Shown: in pieces, positions 17,340-25,868 of the stretch | Layout of the letters: each line of letters opens with the position of its first letter | Position numbering within the stretch: position 1 is the first letter of the stretch | DNA from: Meishania sp964351985 | Lineage (GTDB): Bacteria > Bacteroidota > Bacteroidia > Flavobacteriales > Flavobacteriaceae | Length of the DNA: 64,000 nucleotides | Assembly: GCA_964351985.1 (NCBI GenBank) | Contig: CAYGPR010000020.1 | Span: 1 to 64,000, forward strand | Direction of reading: 5' to 3' | Translations under genes and position numbers: made by a program | Notes under the pieces: generated by a model | Told to the model about the DNA's origin: nothing | Database searches by the model: none | Seen by the model: only the letters and a program-made list of their open reading frames with translations

Positions 17340-17891
17340 ATGAAGCTTACCCATCGAAATATCCATCGTGATGTCGCCTATTTTTATGTTGGATTGATTC
17401 TTGCCTTTTCCTTTTCAGGCATTATTCTGAACCATCGTCAAGATTGGTACCCTATGGATTATAGTTATGATACCAAAGAGGTACAACTAGAAATTCCCAC
17501 TGATAAATCCGTTTTTGCATCGGAAGATTACATCAAAGAGATTTCAGAACAATGGGAATTGGCCTCGGAATACGATGACCACCGGGTACGTGATAACGAG
17601 CTCCGTATTTTTTACGACGATAACGTTATTCTCGATGTCGACATCGCCACAGGAAAAGGAATTTTGGAATTCAAACGGAAAGTCCCATTTTTGGGCCACA
17701 CCATGTTCTTGCACAAGACCACCAACAAATTCTGGATCTGGTATTCCGACATCTTCGGTATTGCCATGTTGACCATCGCCATCACCGGAATGTTCTTGGT
17801 AAAGGGAAAAAACAGTTTTAAGAAAAGAGGATGGAAATTGGCCTTGGCCGGACTCATTTTTCCCATAATCATTTTAATCATATTCGCTTAA
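17340..17891 (+). CDS. PepSY-associated transmembrane protein
   Basis: This 183-residue membrane protein opens with RNIHRDVAYFYVGLILAFSFSGIILNHR around residues 6-33, given here only as a landmark. The paired histidines in the first span, the periplasmic region of about 90 residues and the HTMFLHKTTNKFWIW segment are typical of the PepSY_TM family, found among siderophore-iron reductases and related heme-like membrane redox proteins. A second and third span follow (about 137-155 and 164-182). Nine bases separate it from lpdA and four from the DUF3817 gene. A redox role in the inner membrane is plausible but not shown. Confidence 0.75.
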   Translation: MKLTHRNIHRDVAYFYVGLILAFSFSGIILNHRQDWYPMDYSYDTKEVQLEIPTDKSVFASEDYIKEISEQWELASEYDDHRVRDNELRIFYDDNVILDVDIATGKGILEFKRKVPFLGHTMFLHKTTNKFWIWYSDIFGIAMLTIAITGMFLVKGKNSFKKRGWKLALAGLIFPIIILIIFA

Positions 17892-17895
17892 CACC

Positions 17896-18192
17896 ATGTT
17901 GAACCTATTTCGGTTGACCGCTATTCTAGAAGGTATTTCGTACCTCTCGCTTTTTGCCATCAGTATGCCCTTAAAATATATGGCGGAGATTCCCGAACCC
18001 AACAAATATATAGGCTATGCCCATGGGTTTCTGTTCATCGCCTATATCATTTTGGCCATCGTCTTTTGGATGGAAAAGAAGTGGAGCATCAAACGGCTTC
18101 TTATTTTGTTGATTGCCTCCCTCCTTCCCTTTGGCACTTTTTATATCGATGAAAAATATCTAAAGCCCCTGAAATATGGGGTGACGGCATAA
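17896..18192 (+). CDS. DUF3817 small membrane protein
   Basis: This 98-residue protein has three hydrophobic segments. FRLTAILEGISYLSL at the start and GYAHGFLFIAYI (about residues 40-51) are the typical DUF3817 signatures; the family is of unknown function and resembles the membrane part of YdzA-like proteins. It is four bases behind the PepSY-TM gene. A decayed copy of its C-terminal tail (PFxxFYI-EKYL) is found 1.4 kb downstream at 19614-19667, on the far side of the next gene, which suggests a past duplication or rearrangement here. Confidence 0.8.
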   Translation: MLNLFRLTAILEGISYLSLFAISMPLKYMAEIPEPNKYIGYAHGFLFIAYIILAIVFWMEKKWSIKRLLILLIASLLPFGTFYIDEKYLKPLKYGVTA

Positions 18193-18344
18193 TAGACTGC
18201 TAGTTCGTATAGTTCATTTTGCAGTACACTTCAAAATGCCATTGTTGTTGAAGCTATAGTTTTTTTGTGAAGGTCATCGCCTTCCATCAACCCAATCTAA
18301 AGAAAATTGTTGGAGAGTCGTATGGACAAAAGATTACGTTTTTT

Positions 18345-19532
18345 TTAAAAAAGGGAATACCCAAATATAAAGGCTACCGCCTTGTAATCTGAAGAATATG
18401 ATTGCGAATCAGTTACGACATCGCGACTTGTATGATATCTTAGTTCCAGCGATAATTTGTTATTCATTTTATATCCGAATCCAAATGCCAAATTTGGACT
18501 CGATCTCATCTCCACATCGCCGACCGTATCATAATCCAAGACGGAATTTATGGCAAAGTCTAACACAACTGCACCATTTATAAATAATTTGGATTTTTCG
18601 TTTAAGAACATATAGTGACGTATTCCCAAAGGTAGTTCAATCGACTTGTAACTGGCCTTAACAAAATATCTTTCCAATTGTTTCTCCGCTTCAAAATATT
18701 GATAGGTCGGTTCGACGAAAAACGCCCATTTTTTGCCGTTAAAAGGCATAACAAACTCGGCTTCAAGACCGAGCCTGAATTCCATTTTAGAATCGAACTG
18801 GGCGTCCCTACTATTAAGAGTACTGCTGTCAAGTGTAAGTGCCGAAGCGTTTACTCCTGGTCTAAGGCTTAAATTGAAGGAATTTTTTGAGGGATTCTTG
18901 CTATAATTTGTGAAATTGAAATTATTACATTCGTTAAATTTCACAAAAAACCTAACCAATTCACTTTTGCTATAATTCAGCTTTTTTATTTCTTCAATGT
19001 GAATAGCCGGGCACTTCAAATCGTTCCATAACTGATTCATGTACTCGTTGTTTTCCTTCACTTTATAATCGGCGGCTTTGTACTGTTTATAAACAAGTTG
19101 TTTTACCCTTGAATCGCCTACTGAATAGAAAAATCGTCTTAAACTTCCGTCTTCATACATAAATAAACTGGCAGTACCTTCTACCAATACCTTCAATAGA
19201 AGTTGTTCTTCTTTGAAATCGGGGCTTCTATCGGTTCCCAAATTGCCCAGCATTTTACTCGATCTATCTATTTTGACCTTAAATCGGTTATATTTTGCCT
19301 TGGTATAGATACCGAACTCACTAACATATCGCATGGTTTTCTGGTCCGTTTCTCCGTTTTCTGATAGTTTATATTCAATTTCTACAGGATTATTTTTCCA
19401 GGCTACGTTTCTAATCAGACATTCCGTTCTCTCATCCAAGTTGTCGATGAAGTATCCTTTTTCAAAAGAAATTTGCGAGTGACTATACACGCCCAGTAGT
19501 GAAACAAAAATTAGTATGTACGATTTTTTCAT
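18345..19532 (-). CDS. Exported protein with C-terminal outer-membrane barrel
   Basis: This 395-residue protein has a signal peptide (about residues 1-19). An N-terminal globular part of about 190 residues has no recognised family. The C-terminal half (about 205-395) has alternating hydrophobic strands ending in FIFGYSLF, as expected of an outer-membrane beta barrel of the PorT-like type. Similar proteins are scattered through Flavobacteriia and are unassigned. It is transcribed alone. Remnants of a neighbouring gene family lie on both sides (the intact DUF3817 gene on the left, a fragment of one on the right), so this gene may have been inserted. Confidence 0.65.
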   Translation of the reverse strand: MKKSYILIFVSLLGVYSHSQISFEKGYFIDNLDERTECLIRNVAWKNNPVEIEYKLSENGETDQKTMRYVSEFGIYTKAKYNRFKVKIDRSSKMLGNLGTDRSPDFKEEQLLLKVLVEGTASLFMYEDGSLRRFFYSVGDSRVKQLVYKQYKAADYKVKENNEYMNQLWNDLKCPAIHIEEIKKLNYSKSELVRFFVKFNECNNFNFTNYSKNPSKNSFNLSLRPGVNASALTLDSSTLNSRDAQFDSKMEFRLGLEAEFVMPFNGKKWAFFVEPTYQYFEAEKQLERYFVKASYKSIELPLGIRHYMFLNEKSKLFINGAVVLDFAINSVLDYDTVGDVEMRSSPNLAFGFGYKMNNKLSLELRYHTSRDVVTDSQSYSSDYKAVAFIFGYSLF

Positions 19533-19613
19533 GATGAAACTCTCATTTGGTTGAGCAGGATGGTTTGATTAATAACTGAACCGTTTACCTTTTATTGCTT
19601 TTCATTAATCAAA

Positions 19614-19667
19614 TTGCCTAGCCCTTTTTTCGCTTTTTACATCAACGAAAAGTACCTAAACCTATAG
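19614..19667 (+). pseudogene. Decayed C-terminal fragment of a DUF3817 gene
   Basis: The plus strand reads LPSPFFAFYINEKYLNL and then TAG. It matches the tail of the DUF3817 protein at 17896-18192 (LLPFGTFYIDEKYLKPL). Most of PFxxFYI-EKYL is identical, while codons differ at third positions, so this is an old protein-coding relic and not a recent copy. No start or upstream reading frame remains. Confidence 0.5.
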
Positions 19668-19770
19668 AAATCGAGGATGTCTACATAAAAGACTTGTAGT
19701 CTATCGGAAGTAAGAATATTGATTAATTTTAAGGGGGAGATTTCCTTATGGGCACTTTGTAACATGGGTT

Positions 19771-20356
19771 CTATTCCGGCCAGATTTTTTGAAACCTTTC
19801 GCATACTATTAACATTTCTTCTGTCGGTGGTTTTTCTCCGCTTTGCTGCAATGCGTCAGTAAAAAAATCCCAATGTGCTTTTTTCCATTTCTCTAGCGGT
19901 TCAACATCCGTTCCCATATCCAATTCTGCATAATCTTCGGAAATTTTATTAAAAGGAATTGTATCTACCTTTATGATTTCAATAATCGCTTGAGCTTTAC
20001 CGTCAAAATCAGTTACAATACTTTTTGTTCCGATTTTTGGTAAATCGGCATTAGCTTGTTCATACCAAAAATATAAATTAGAGCCTGCTCTTTTTTTTCC
20101 GATTACAATCAATTCCGCTAATCGATTAGCGTCTTTTTCATTATTGTGAAAAGGATGAGAGTCTGGTNNNNNNNNNNTCTTTTTTGAATTCAGGATTTGA
20201 TTCGATATAGTCGTTCCACATTTCAGAAACGGATTTGTCAATTCCGTTTTCAGCTTCCGCAACCGTTTCCATTTCCGTTTCGTTTTCAATTTTGGTTTTG
20301 GTTTCGCTTTTGCAACTTATAAAAATCAGAAGTAAAATGAATGTAAGATGTTTCAT
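19771..20356 (-). CDS. Lipoprotein with ASCH domain, interrupted by an assembly gap
   Basis: The two halves belong to one gene. The N-terminal part starts at the ATG at 20356 with a lipobox (LIFISC), a Glu/Thr-rich linker and MWNDYIESNPEF. The C-terminal part after the gap reads HPFHNNEKDANRLAEL, GKKRAGSNLYFWYE and WKKAHWDFF, the ASCH fold with its conserved GKKrA loop. The run of ten N (20168-20177) breaks the frame; a true gap of 9, 12 or 15 bases would restore it. ASCH domains are normally cytoplasmic and thought to bind RNA or nucleobases, so the lipoprotein signal is odd. An envelope form is also known to be annotated in Bacteroidota, but its role is unknown. Confidence 0.7.
20168..20177. 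other. Assembly gap (10 N)
   Basis: Ten undetermined bases lie inside the ASCH lipoprotein gene. The nominal length is out of frame with the flanking coding sequence, so the real length probably differs. Confidence 0.99.
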
Positions 20357-20603
20357 AGTTTTATGCAATATAATGATAGTTTTGACGACTATAGTTTGTT
20401 ACGTACCTCCGACGAGCGTAGCGAGTGAAAAGCAGAGCACCTATAATCAGCAAGTACAAACAACCCGCCAGAATAATTCTTTAAAGCTCGTTATATAATC
20501 ATACCAAGTTTGTCCAATTATTTCCAAGGTCCGTTCGTTGCTACATTTGTGGTTTCTACATTTTCATTTTTATTCTACACAGACCAATTACACCGCCTTA
20601 CCT

Positions 20604-22241
20604 TTAATTATCACTTGAATTACCAGCTTTTATATTTTGAAGAGGCGTATTCATCCAATAATCGCTAAAATTATCAGGTTTAATAATGGGTTGGTCTTTG
20701 AAAATAGGCTTTAGCTTTTCCATAAATAAATCCCCCAAAGAACTTTTTACATTTGGTTTTACTTCTTGAACAAAAAATTCTCGAAATTGATTGTAGTCTC
20801 TAGAAGTCCATTCATTAATCAAATTACCCTCCTTATCTCTTATATTAGATATCTTCACGCTTAACAATAAAGAGTCGACAGGCCTCTTTCGAGCTACTAC
20901 ATCGATTGATCTGAACATTTCCTCTGCCTTGTTGGGGTACATCTTAGGGTATAAGAACACGGTTTTTCCGTTTACATCGCTATTATCGGGTACCATTTTC
21001 ATAAAATCTATTTTTTTGTCCTTGTATTTCAGAATATAATTATTCTGGTTCAAAGCATCCTGTAAGTCGGGCGTTCGATTAAAAGACGCTACAAAACACT
21101 GTAATTCAACATCTACAGTTATGGCCTCCAGTACGAACTTAGGGGGATCCCAAAGTTGAAAAGTATTATGAAAAGAGATATAATTGAGGAACATTCTATC
21201 ATTTTCAGGGCGATATTCCGTGATAATTTCAAAAATCAGTTGGTTATTTGTTTTATGCCTGTTGATACTTCCATTCGGCAACTTTTTTGTGCGATCGTAG
21301 ACGGTATACTCCATCTTATGAATGGAAAAATTTCTTTTTGAAATATACATTGTACCGTATGCGCTATAGTCCAAAAGTAGTTTATCAAACTTAATGGTGT
21401 AAAGTGGTTCGTCATCTAGATAAGTATCGAGTCCTTTTTTGAACTTGTGTTCAGAAATTAGATCGGTTTTGAGGCGATGCACAAAAGAGTAAGAATCGAT
21501 CTCATAATTACGTAGCGCATCATGAACTCGTAAAATGGTAAATTCATTACCGCCATAGGGCTTTAAAAAAGCCTTATCGATAACCTTGCGCCCTTCTTTG
21601 AATTGATAGTCGTACGACTTTAGTGCAAGAGTATCTCGCTTAAAATCAGTATTCTCTAGGTAGTCAAAAATCTTAACTTTGGTTGTAACCGAATCCCTAG
21701 TATCGAAACCTTCATCGAACACTTCTAATATGGCCTCATTGAGGTTTACATATTGTAAGCTGTCCAGTTGATAATCGCGATAATAACCCACGGTAGAAAA
21801 AGACTCGACCGGGTAATTTTCAGGTATCGACCTAAGGGCCCTACGTACTATTTGTCTTGCCGTAAGTTTCTTTATCTTCTTTTTATTGGCGGTTACTATG
21901 GCTTCTTCCAATTCAAATGTTGCCGGTTGCAGTTTCACCTCGTTCGATCCGTAGACCGAAAAATCTTGAATCAAAATTTCTTTTGTCTGAAACCCCATAG
22001 AGGATATCTCGATAATCTCACCGTACTCTTTATATCGTAAAGGAATTTTGAAACTTCCGTCCGTATTTGAAATAATGCCCAAAGCCCGATTTTTTATTCG
22101 AATGCTGGCGAAGGCGATAGGTTCTTCCGTTTCAGCATCTACTAGTTTACCAACGATATATTCGGCCTGTTGGGATAAAACGGAATTTGATACTAGAAGC
22201 AGCAAAAGAAAAAACAAATGAGTTGGAAACCATTTTCGCAT
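20604..22241 (-). CDS. Exported carboxypeptidase-regulatory-like domain protein (DUF5686-like)
   Basis: This 545-residue protein has a signal peptide and then a CarboxypepD_reg-like beta-sandwich (about residues 27-112; GKLVDAETEEPIAFASIRIK, NTDGSFKI, EISSMGFQTKEI). It continues with a long region starting ARQIVRRALRSIPENYP, the hallmark of the large Bacteroidota DUF5686-related outer-membrane family. It lacks the obvious final barrel strands of full DUF5686 proteins (usually over 800 residues) and is shorter, so it may be a periplasmic or peripheral relative. No TonB-dependent plug or SusC context is present. Its function is unknown; cell-envelope assembly or adhesion is a guess. Confidence 0.7.
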   Translation of the reverse strand: MRKWFPTHLFFLLLLLVSNSVLSQQAEYIVGKLVDAETEEPIAFASIRIKNRALGIISNTDGSFKIPLRYKEYGEIIEISSMGFQTKEILIQDFSVYGSNEVKLQPATFELEEAIVTANKKKIKKLTARQIVRRALRSIPENYPVESFSTVGYYRDYQLDSLQYVNLNEAILEVFDEGFDTRDSVTTKVKIFDYLENTDFKRDTLALKSYDYQFKEGRKVIDKAFLKPYGGNEFTILRVHDALRNYEIDSYSFVHRLKTDLISEHKFKKGLDTYLDDEPLYTIKFDKLLLDYSAYGTMYISKRNFSIHKMEYTVYDRTKKLPNGSINRHKTNNQLIFEIITEYRPENDRMFLNYISFHNTFQLWDPPKFVLEAITVDVELQCFVASFNRTPDLQDALNQNNYILKYKDKKIDFMKMVPDNSDVNGKTVFLYPKMYPNKAEEMFRSIDVVARKRPVDSLLLSVKISNIRDKEGNLINEWTSRDYNQFREFFVQEVKPNVKSSLGDLFMEKLKPIFKDQPIIKPDNFSDYWMNTPLQNIKAGNSSDN

Positions 22242-22573
22242 TTTTTGAAAGTGTTTATTTTGGCGTACTTTTTCTTATTTAAAGCAAAAATTGGAAGATT
22301 TTGCCACCTTTTAAAACACGTAACCCGTGCCGTGGGCTTAAAATTTTAGTTTGCTCCGAGTAAAGTTCATTTGCACAAACCTGCCAAGAAACCCTAATAT
22401 TTTTTAGGTACCATATTCAGTTCATGCGGTAACTTTCAATTGATTGCCAAAAAATATTAACTCTTTTAGCCTGCTCTTAACTATTAATTTTTGAGCTATT
22501 AACGCCAACTCGTTTATTTACTTTTCCTTTATAAGAATATCCACCAATTTTAGGTAGTTATATTGATTCTTTG
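22242..22573. other. AT-rich intergenic region, no gene seen
   Basis: This stretch separates two minus-strand genes. No open frame of plausible coding quality, no RNA gene and no clear TAnnTTTG element were found on either strand. It presumably holds the promoter of the DUF5686-like gene and the end of the aroQ transcript. Confidence 0.5.
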
Positions 22574-22999
22574 TCAACTAAGGTTCTCCAAAAAACTCCG
22601 TACCGCCAAATCATAACTTTGCAGGCCAAAACCTAGAATGACCCCTTTTGCCCCCGGGGAGATATAGGAGATATGTCGAAATTCTTCACGGGTATGGGTA
22701 TTCGAGATATGTACTTCGACCACGGGCGTTTCGATGGCCTTGACCACATCACCGAGACCTACCGAAGTATGGGTATAGGCAGCGGCGTTCAGAACGATGC
22801 CATCATACGAGAAACCGACTTCTTGCAATTTGCCGATAAGCTCGCCCTCGATATTCGATTGAAAATATTCGAGCTGTACCTCCTTGAATTTGAACTGTAG
22901 TTCTGAGAAAAATTCCTCGAATGTCCGCTTGCCGTAGACCTCGGGTTCCCGCTTTCCGAGCAGGTTTAGGTTGGGCCCATTGATAATAAGTATCTTCAT
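22574..22999 (-). CDS. aroQ: 3-dehydroquinate dehydratase, type II
   Basis: This 141-residue enzyme catalyses the third step of the shikimate pathway, converting 3-dehydroquinate to 3-dehydroshikimate, and is expected to be a cytoplasmic dodecamer. It opens with ILIINGPNLNLLGKREPEVYG, given as landmark residues 3-23, which contains the catalytic tyrosine of the lid (Tyr22 in EVYG). NAAAYTHTSVGL (about 71-82) and VEVHISNTHTREEFR (about 93-107, catalytic His) complete the site. Length is normal. In many Flavobacteriaceae aroQ lies next to a divergent xerD; here five barrel genes lie between them. Confidence 0.95.
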   Translation of the reverse strand: MKILIINGPNLNLLGKREPEVYGKRTFEEFFSELQFKFKEVQLEYFQSNIEGELIGKLQEVGFSYDGIVLNAAAYTHTSVGLGDVVKAIETPVVEVHISNTHTREEFRHISYISPGAKGVILGFGLQSYDLAVRSFLENLS

Positions 23000-23041
23000 C
23001 CGCTAAAAATAGCGAATTGCCGCACATAAAAAAAGATGCAT

Positions 23042-23557
23042 TTATCTAAAATGCCGAGCCGACAAAAAGGTATACACTACACCGAAGGACACGGTTGTCC
23101 AGGTCTCACTTTCGAGCTGGATCGCCGAATAGGAAAAGTTTATTTCGGTCTGTGCGCCCATTTGAAATCCGATCTGGGGGCGGTAGTAAAGACCGCCATC
23201 ATTGCCGTCACTAAGTCCGAAAGCCTGGCCCACATCACCCCCAAGGGAGAATGAACGCGAAGGCCATATACGTATCGAAGCGGCCAATGGTGCAAATTGT
23301 ACACTAGGTGATTTCGTAGAGATTACCTCGTCTTTGAAAGTTTCACCAAAACCATGAACGATGCCCGCTTTGATCCCTAAGTCGAACACTTTGTTCGGGG
23401 CCCACATATAGCCGACATCGGCACCAAAAACCAAGCCGATTTTATCGTTAAAATCCCCTAGGGGTATTCCACCATGCGCGCCTAATTTGAATCCCTCTTG
23501 GGCGCAGGTCAACGTTGTTAAAAGTAAAAGGGCCAAGGTCAACATCCTGTATTTCAT
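23042..23557 (-). CDS. Small outer-membrane beta-barrel protein
   Basis: This 171-residue protein has a signal peptide (cleavage near TLTCAQ) and alternating strands typical of an eight-stranded barrel (GFKLGAHGGIPLGD, FGADVGYMW, LGIKAGIVHGF, PQIGFQMGAQTEINFSY, SFGVVYTF). It lies 42 bases from the aroQ start and is the last of five barrel genes read leftwards. It is the most divergent of the five and lacks the RFGPKAG motif of its neighbours. Its function is unknown. Confidence 0.7.
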   Translation of the reverse strand: MKYRMLTLALLLLTTLTCAQEGFKLGAHGGIPLGDFNDKIGLVFGADVGYMWAPNKVFDLGIKAGIVHGFGETFKDEVISTKSPSVQFAPLAASIRIWPSRSFSLGGDVGQAFGLSDGNDGGLYYRPQIGFQMGAQTEINFSYSAIQLESETWTTVSFGVVYTFLSARHFR

Positions 23558-23745
23558 GGGTACCGATTTTTAGTTTGGTTCATACGAAGCTAGAAACTAA
23601 CTAAAAGATTGCCTCATTTTTGTTGTCAACTGCCCTAAAAGGGTTGTAGAACGGCCATTTTAGTTCTTTTGCCGATGGCAAACCATCCTTTTATGGCCTA
23701 GAAAAGATGTTCAACTGAAAAGGTCTTGTACTAAACGGATTAGTC

Positions 23746-24318
23746 TTAGAAATAATAGGAAGCCCCTATTTGTAACGCGATGTTGTACGTATTGACATTC
23801 TCGATGACCTTAATAAAACCGGTATTGAACCGCAACTGAAAGTAGAAATTTTCATCCAAACGATACCCACCCCCAACACCGATTCCGATATCGATGGTAC
23901 TCGTTTCCAAAAGGTCGTCATAGTTTCCACCGAGTAGAATTCCCACTTGAGGACCTGCTTCAACAGCGATTTCCTCCGTAATGTGATATTTGCCCATAAT
24001 CGGTATATTCAGATAGTATAAGTGCAGATTATCGCCTGTGTTATTAGTCCCTTGCATAGAAAACAGAAGTTCGGGATCTAAGTAAAAATCTCCGGTAATA
24101 GGAATTTCAACGATACCACCCACCTGAAATCCCGGGTGCGGGGTATTATCGATTATACCGTTACCCCTCAAATCGGAAACGACCAAACCGGCCTTGGCCC
24201 CAAAACGGATATCGGAACCACCGCTCATCGAAGAGGTACCTTGAATAACGTCTTGCGAATAACTGATTGAGGGAAGGGTCACCAAGAAAAACAGAAGTAG
24301 CACGAATAACTTTTTCAT
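23746..24318 (-). CDS. PorT-like outer-membrane beta-barrel protein
   Basis: This 190-residue exported protein has a signal peptide ending near residue 22 and then DIRFGAKAGLVVSDLRG. Barrel strands with the family landmarks PHPGFQVGGIVEIP, YLNIPIMGKYH, VEAGPQVGILLGG and GVGGGYRLDENFYFQLRFNTG follow. This is the outer-membrane beta-barrel (OMP_b-brl_2, PorT-like) family. It is a clear paralog of the next gene (24500-25069); both share the AGPQ-G-LL and G-GYRLDENFYFQLRFN segments almost word for word. A TATATTTG -7 element is found 44 bases ahead of its start. Its ligand or partner is unknown. Confidence 0.8.
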   Translation of the reverse strand: MKKLFVLLLFFLVTLPSISYSQDVIQGTSSMSGGSDIRFGAKAGLVVSDLRGNGIIDNTPHPGFQVGGIVEIPITGDFYLDPELLFSMQGTNNTGDNLHLYYLNIPIMGKYHITEEIAVEAGPQVGILLGGNYDDLLETSTIDIGIGVGGGYRLDENFYFQLRFNTGFIKVIENVNTYNIALQIGASYYF

Positions 24319-24361
24319 AATCTGGAGCTTTTTAGGTTAAATATTGGGGTTTATACTAACA

Positions 24362-24369
24362 CAAATATA
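24362..24369 (-). promoter_or_regulatory. -7 element ahead of the barrel gene at 23746
   Basis: The minus strand reads TATATTTG, an exact TAnnTTTG, 44 bases ahead of the start codon. No TTG is seen at the -33 spacing. Confidence 0.4.
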
Positions 24370-24453
24370 CAAAGACTCTTGATGTTTATCTCAGCCATCA
24401 TCAACAGATCGTTTAACTGCCAAGAATTGAATCGTGTGCTCTTGACCCATTAA

Positions 24454-24479
24454 AAAAGCGGAAGATATCTTCCGCTTTT
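24454..24479. terminator. Palindromic terminator hairpin
   Basis: GCGGAAGATATCTTCCGC is a perfect palindrome flanked by AAAA and TTTT, so it can act in both directions. It lies just downstream of the barrel gene at 24500. Its GCGGAAG arm is the same as in the hairpin at 25273-25300. Confidence 0.8.
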
Positions 24480-24499
24480 CATAAAAAATGTATTGAATA

Positions 24500-25069
24500 C
24501 TATAAAAAGTAAATCGCTGATATCTGAAATACCCTGTTCTTTGAACTGATATCTTCAATCGCGTTTACGATACCCGCATTAAAGCGAAGTTGAAAATAAA
24601 AGTTCTCATCCAAGCGATACCCTGCCCCGATGCCCAGTCCGATGTCAAAACCATTGGAAGACTGACTTACCGTAGGCGCACCCGCAAAGGCATTTCCCTC
24701 TAAATTATCGGCAAAAAGAAGTCCGATTTGCGGACCTGCCTCGACATAGAATTCATCGAAGACGTTATACTTTGCCATGACAGGTACGTTCAAATACCAG
24801 AAATTAAGGTCATCTTGAAAAAAACCGCCACTGCCCTGCAACGAAATCAATACTTCGGGCTGTAACATCAAGGCACCGCTTATAGGGGCTTCGAGTGCCA
24901 CACCCAAATGGAACCCAGGTTTCATATCATATGAATAAATGGCATCGCCGCTCAAGTTCGCCGCGTTGAAACCCGCCTTAGGGCCAAAACGGATTTCATC
25001 TTGGGCCTTGACGCTGAGGGTAAAAAGAAATAATGCAGTTATAAAGTAAAGTTTAGTTTTCATTTTCAT
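24500..25069 (-). CDS. PorT-like outer-membrane beta-barrel protein (paralog)
   Basis: This 189-residue protein starts at the ATG at 25069 (a second ATG at 25063 is equally good); further upstream codons add a polar tail ahead of the signal peptide and were not used. After the signal it reads DEIRFGPKAGFNAANLSG, then strands including YLNVPVMAKYN, VEAGPQIGLLFA and GIGAGYRLDENFYFQLRFNAG. It is the closest relative of the gene at 23746. The hairpin behind it and the gap of 181 bases between the two suggest separate transcripts. Its function is unknown. Confidence 0.8.
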   Translation of the reverse strand: MKMKTKLYFITALFLFTLSVKAQDEIRFGPKAGFNAANLSGDAIYSYDMKPGFHLGVALEAPISGALMLQPEVLISLQGSGGFFQDDLNFWYLNVPVMAKYNVFDEFYVEAGPQIGLLFADNLEGNAFAGAPTVSQSSNGFDIGLGIGAGYRLDENFYFQLRFNAGIVNAIEDISSKNRVFQISAIYFL

Positions 25070-25272
25070 CGTGTTTAGTTTAAGAACTCTGTTAGCGTTC
25101 ATAGACTAAAATAAGCAATAATCCGAACTAAACACAAACTGATTTAGAATTTATACCACCCACCCAAATTTAAGCAGGAACTCTTACTGTTAAGCAGACT
25201 TCCGGTGGTGCCTGAATATTGACCCTTCAATTTGAAGGAATTTTTGAATACCTCAACCATTATTTAAACCAA

Positions 25273-25300
25273 AAAAGCGGAAGTTAAAACTTCCGCTTTT
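25273..25300. terminator. Intrinsic terminator hairpin
   Basis: AAAAGCGGAAGTT, AA, AACTTCCGCTTTT forms a 13-pair stem with flanking A/T runs. It lies 20 bases after the stop of the barrel gene at 25323. Confidence 0.85.
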
Positions 25301-25322
25301 AGGTACATTATGATGTTCTTTG

Positions 25323-25850
25323 TTATAGATGGATTACAAAACCGACCCTAAGTTCTAGAACTCCGTTTTCCGAAAAGTCTTGGTTCAAACTAAAATTATA
25401 GCGTAGGCCAGGTTCAATGCTCACATAGTCGTTCAAGAAGATGGCATAACCACCTTGTAATCCCAACCAAAGGGCACTTTCATCAAAGTCTTGAATGCTT
25501 CCCCCGGTAATATCGAGTTGAACAGGAAATTTACTGCCGATATAATATTTGGCCCCTAATTTATAGGTAAAGACCGAAGGGCCTTCAGAATCTCCGTACC
25601 CCAGACCTACTTTAAGTGCCAGGTCATCCATCAAAAAATATCCACCCTCGGCACCTATGGCCCATGCCGTAGAACCATCAACAGCGGTCAGACCAAAACC
25701 TGTATTGGCTGAATTTCCCAAGCCTCCACCCCCAAATCCGGTATTGGCCTCGATCAATATACTTCCTTGGTCCGTACTGCCTCCGTCTTGGGCATTTGAG
25801 TTAAATGACCATGCGGCTATTAAAAACACTACAACGATTACTTTCTTCAT
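25323..25850 (-). CDS. Small outer-membrane beta-barrel protein
   Basis: This 175-residue exported protein has a signal peptide (cleavage near NSNAQD) and a Gly-rich first strand (ANTGFGGGGLGNSANTGFG). Barrel strands such as WAIGAEGGYFLMDDLALKVGLGYG and YIGSKFPVQLDITGG lead to the C-terminal VLELRVGFVIHL. It resembles the short OmpW/OmpX-like porin-fold proteins of Bacteroidota. It is 18 bases behind the next barrel gene upstream (25869-26411), so the two form a transcription unit closed by the terminator at 25273. Its function is unknown. Confidence 0.75.
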   Translation of the reverse strand: MKKVIVVVFLIAAWSFNSNAQDGGSTDQGSILIEANTGFGGGGLGNSANTGFGLTAVDGSTAWAIGAEGGYFLMDDLALKVGLGYGDSEGPSVFTYKLGAKYYIGSKFPVQLDITGGSIQDFDESALWLGLQGGYAIFLNDYVSIEPGLRYNFSLNQDFSENGVLELRVGFVIHL

Positions 25851-25868
25851 AATTTATGATTTAACTAG

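Noticed and set aside
18260..18290. GAAGG/CCTTC hairpin as a terminator
   Set aside because: Only five base pairs and no T run immediately after it.
20378..20480. Attachment site or integron-like cassette end beside the ASCH gene
   Set aside because: The GAGCGTAGCGAG sequence is a mirror repeat, not an inverted repeat, and no integrase or second cassette is nearby.
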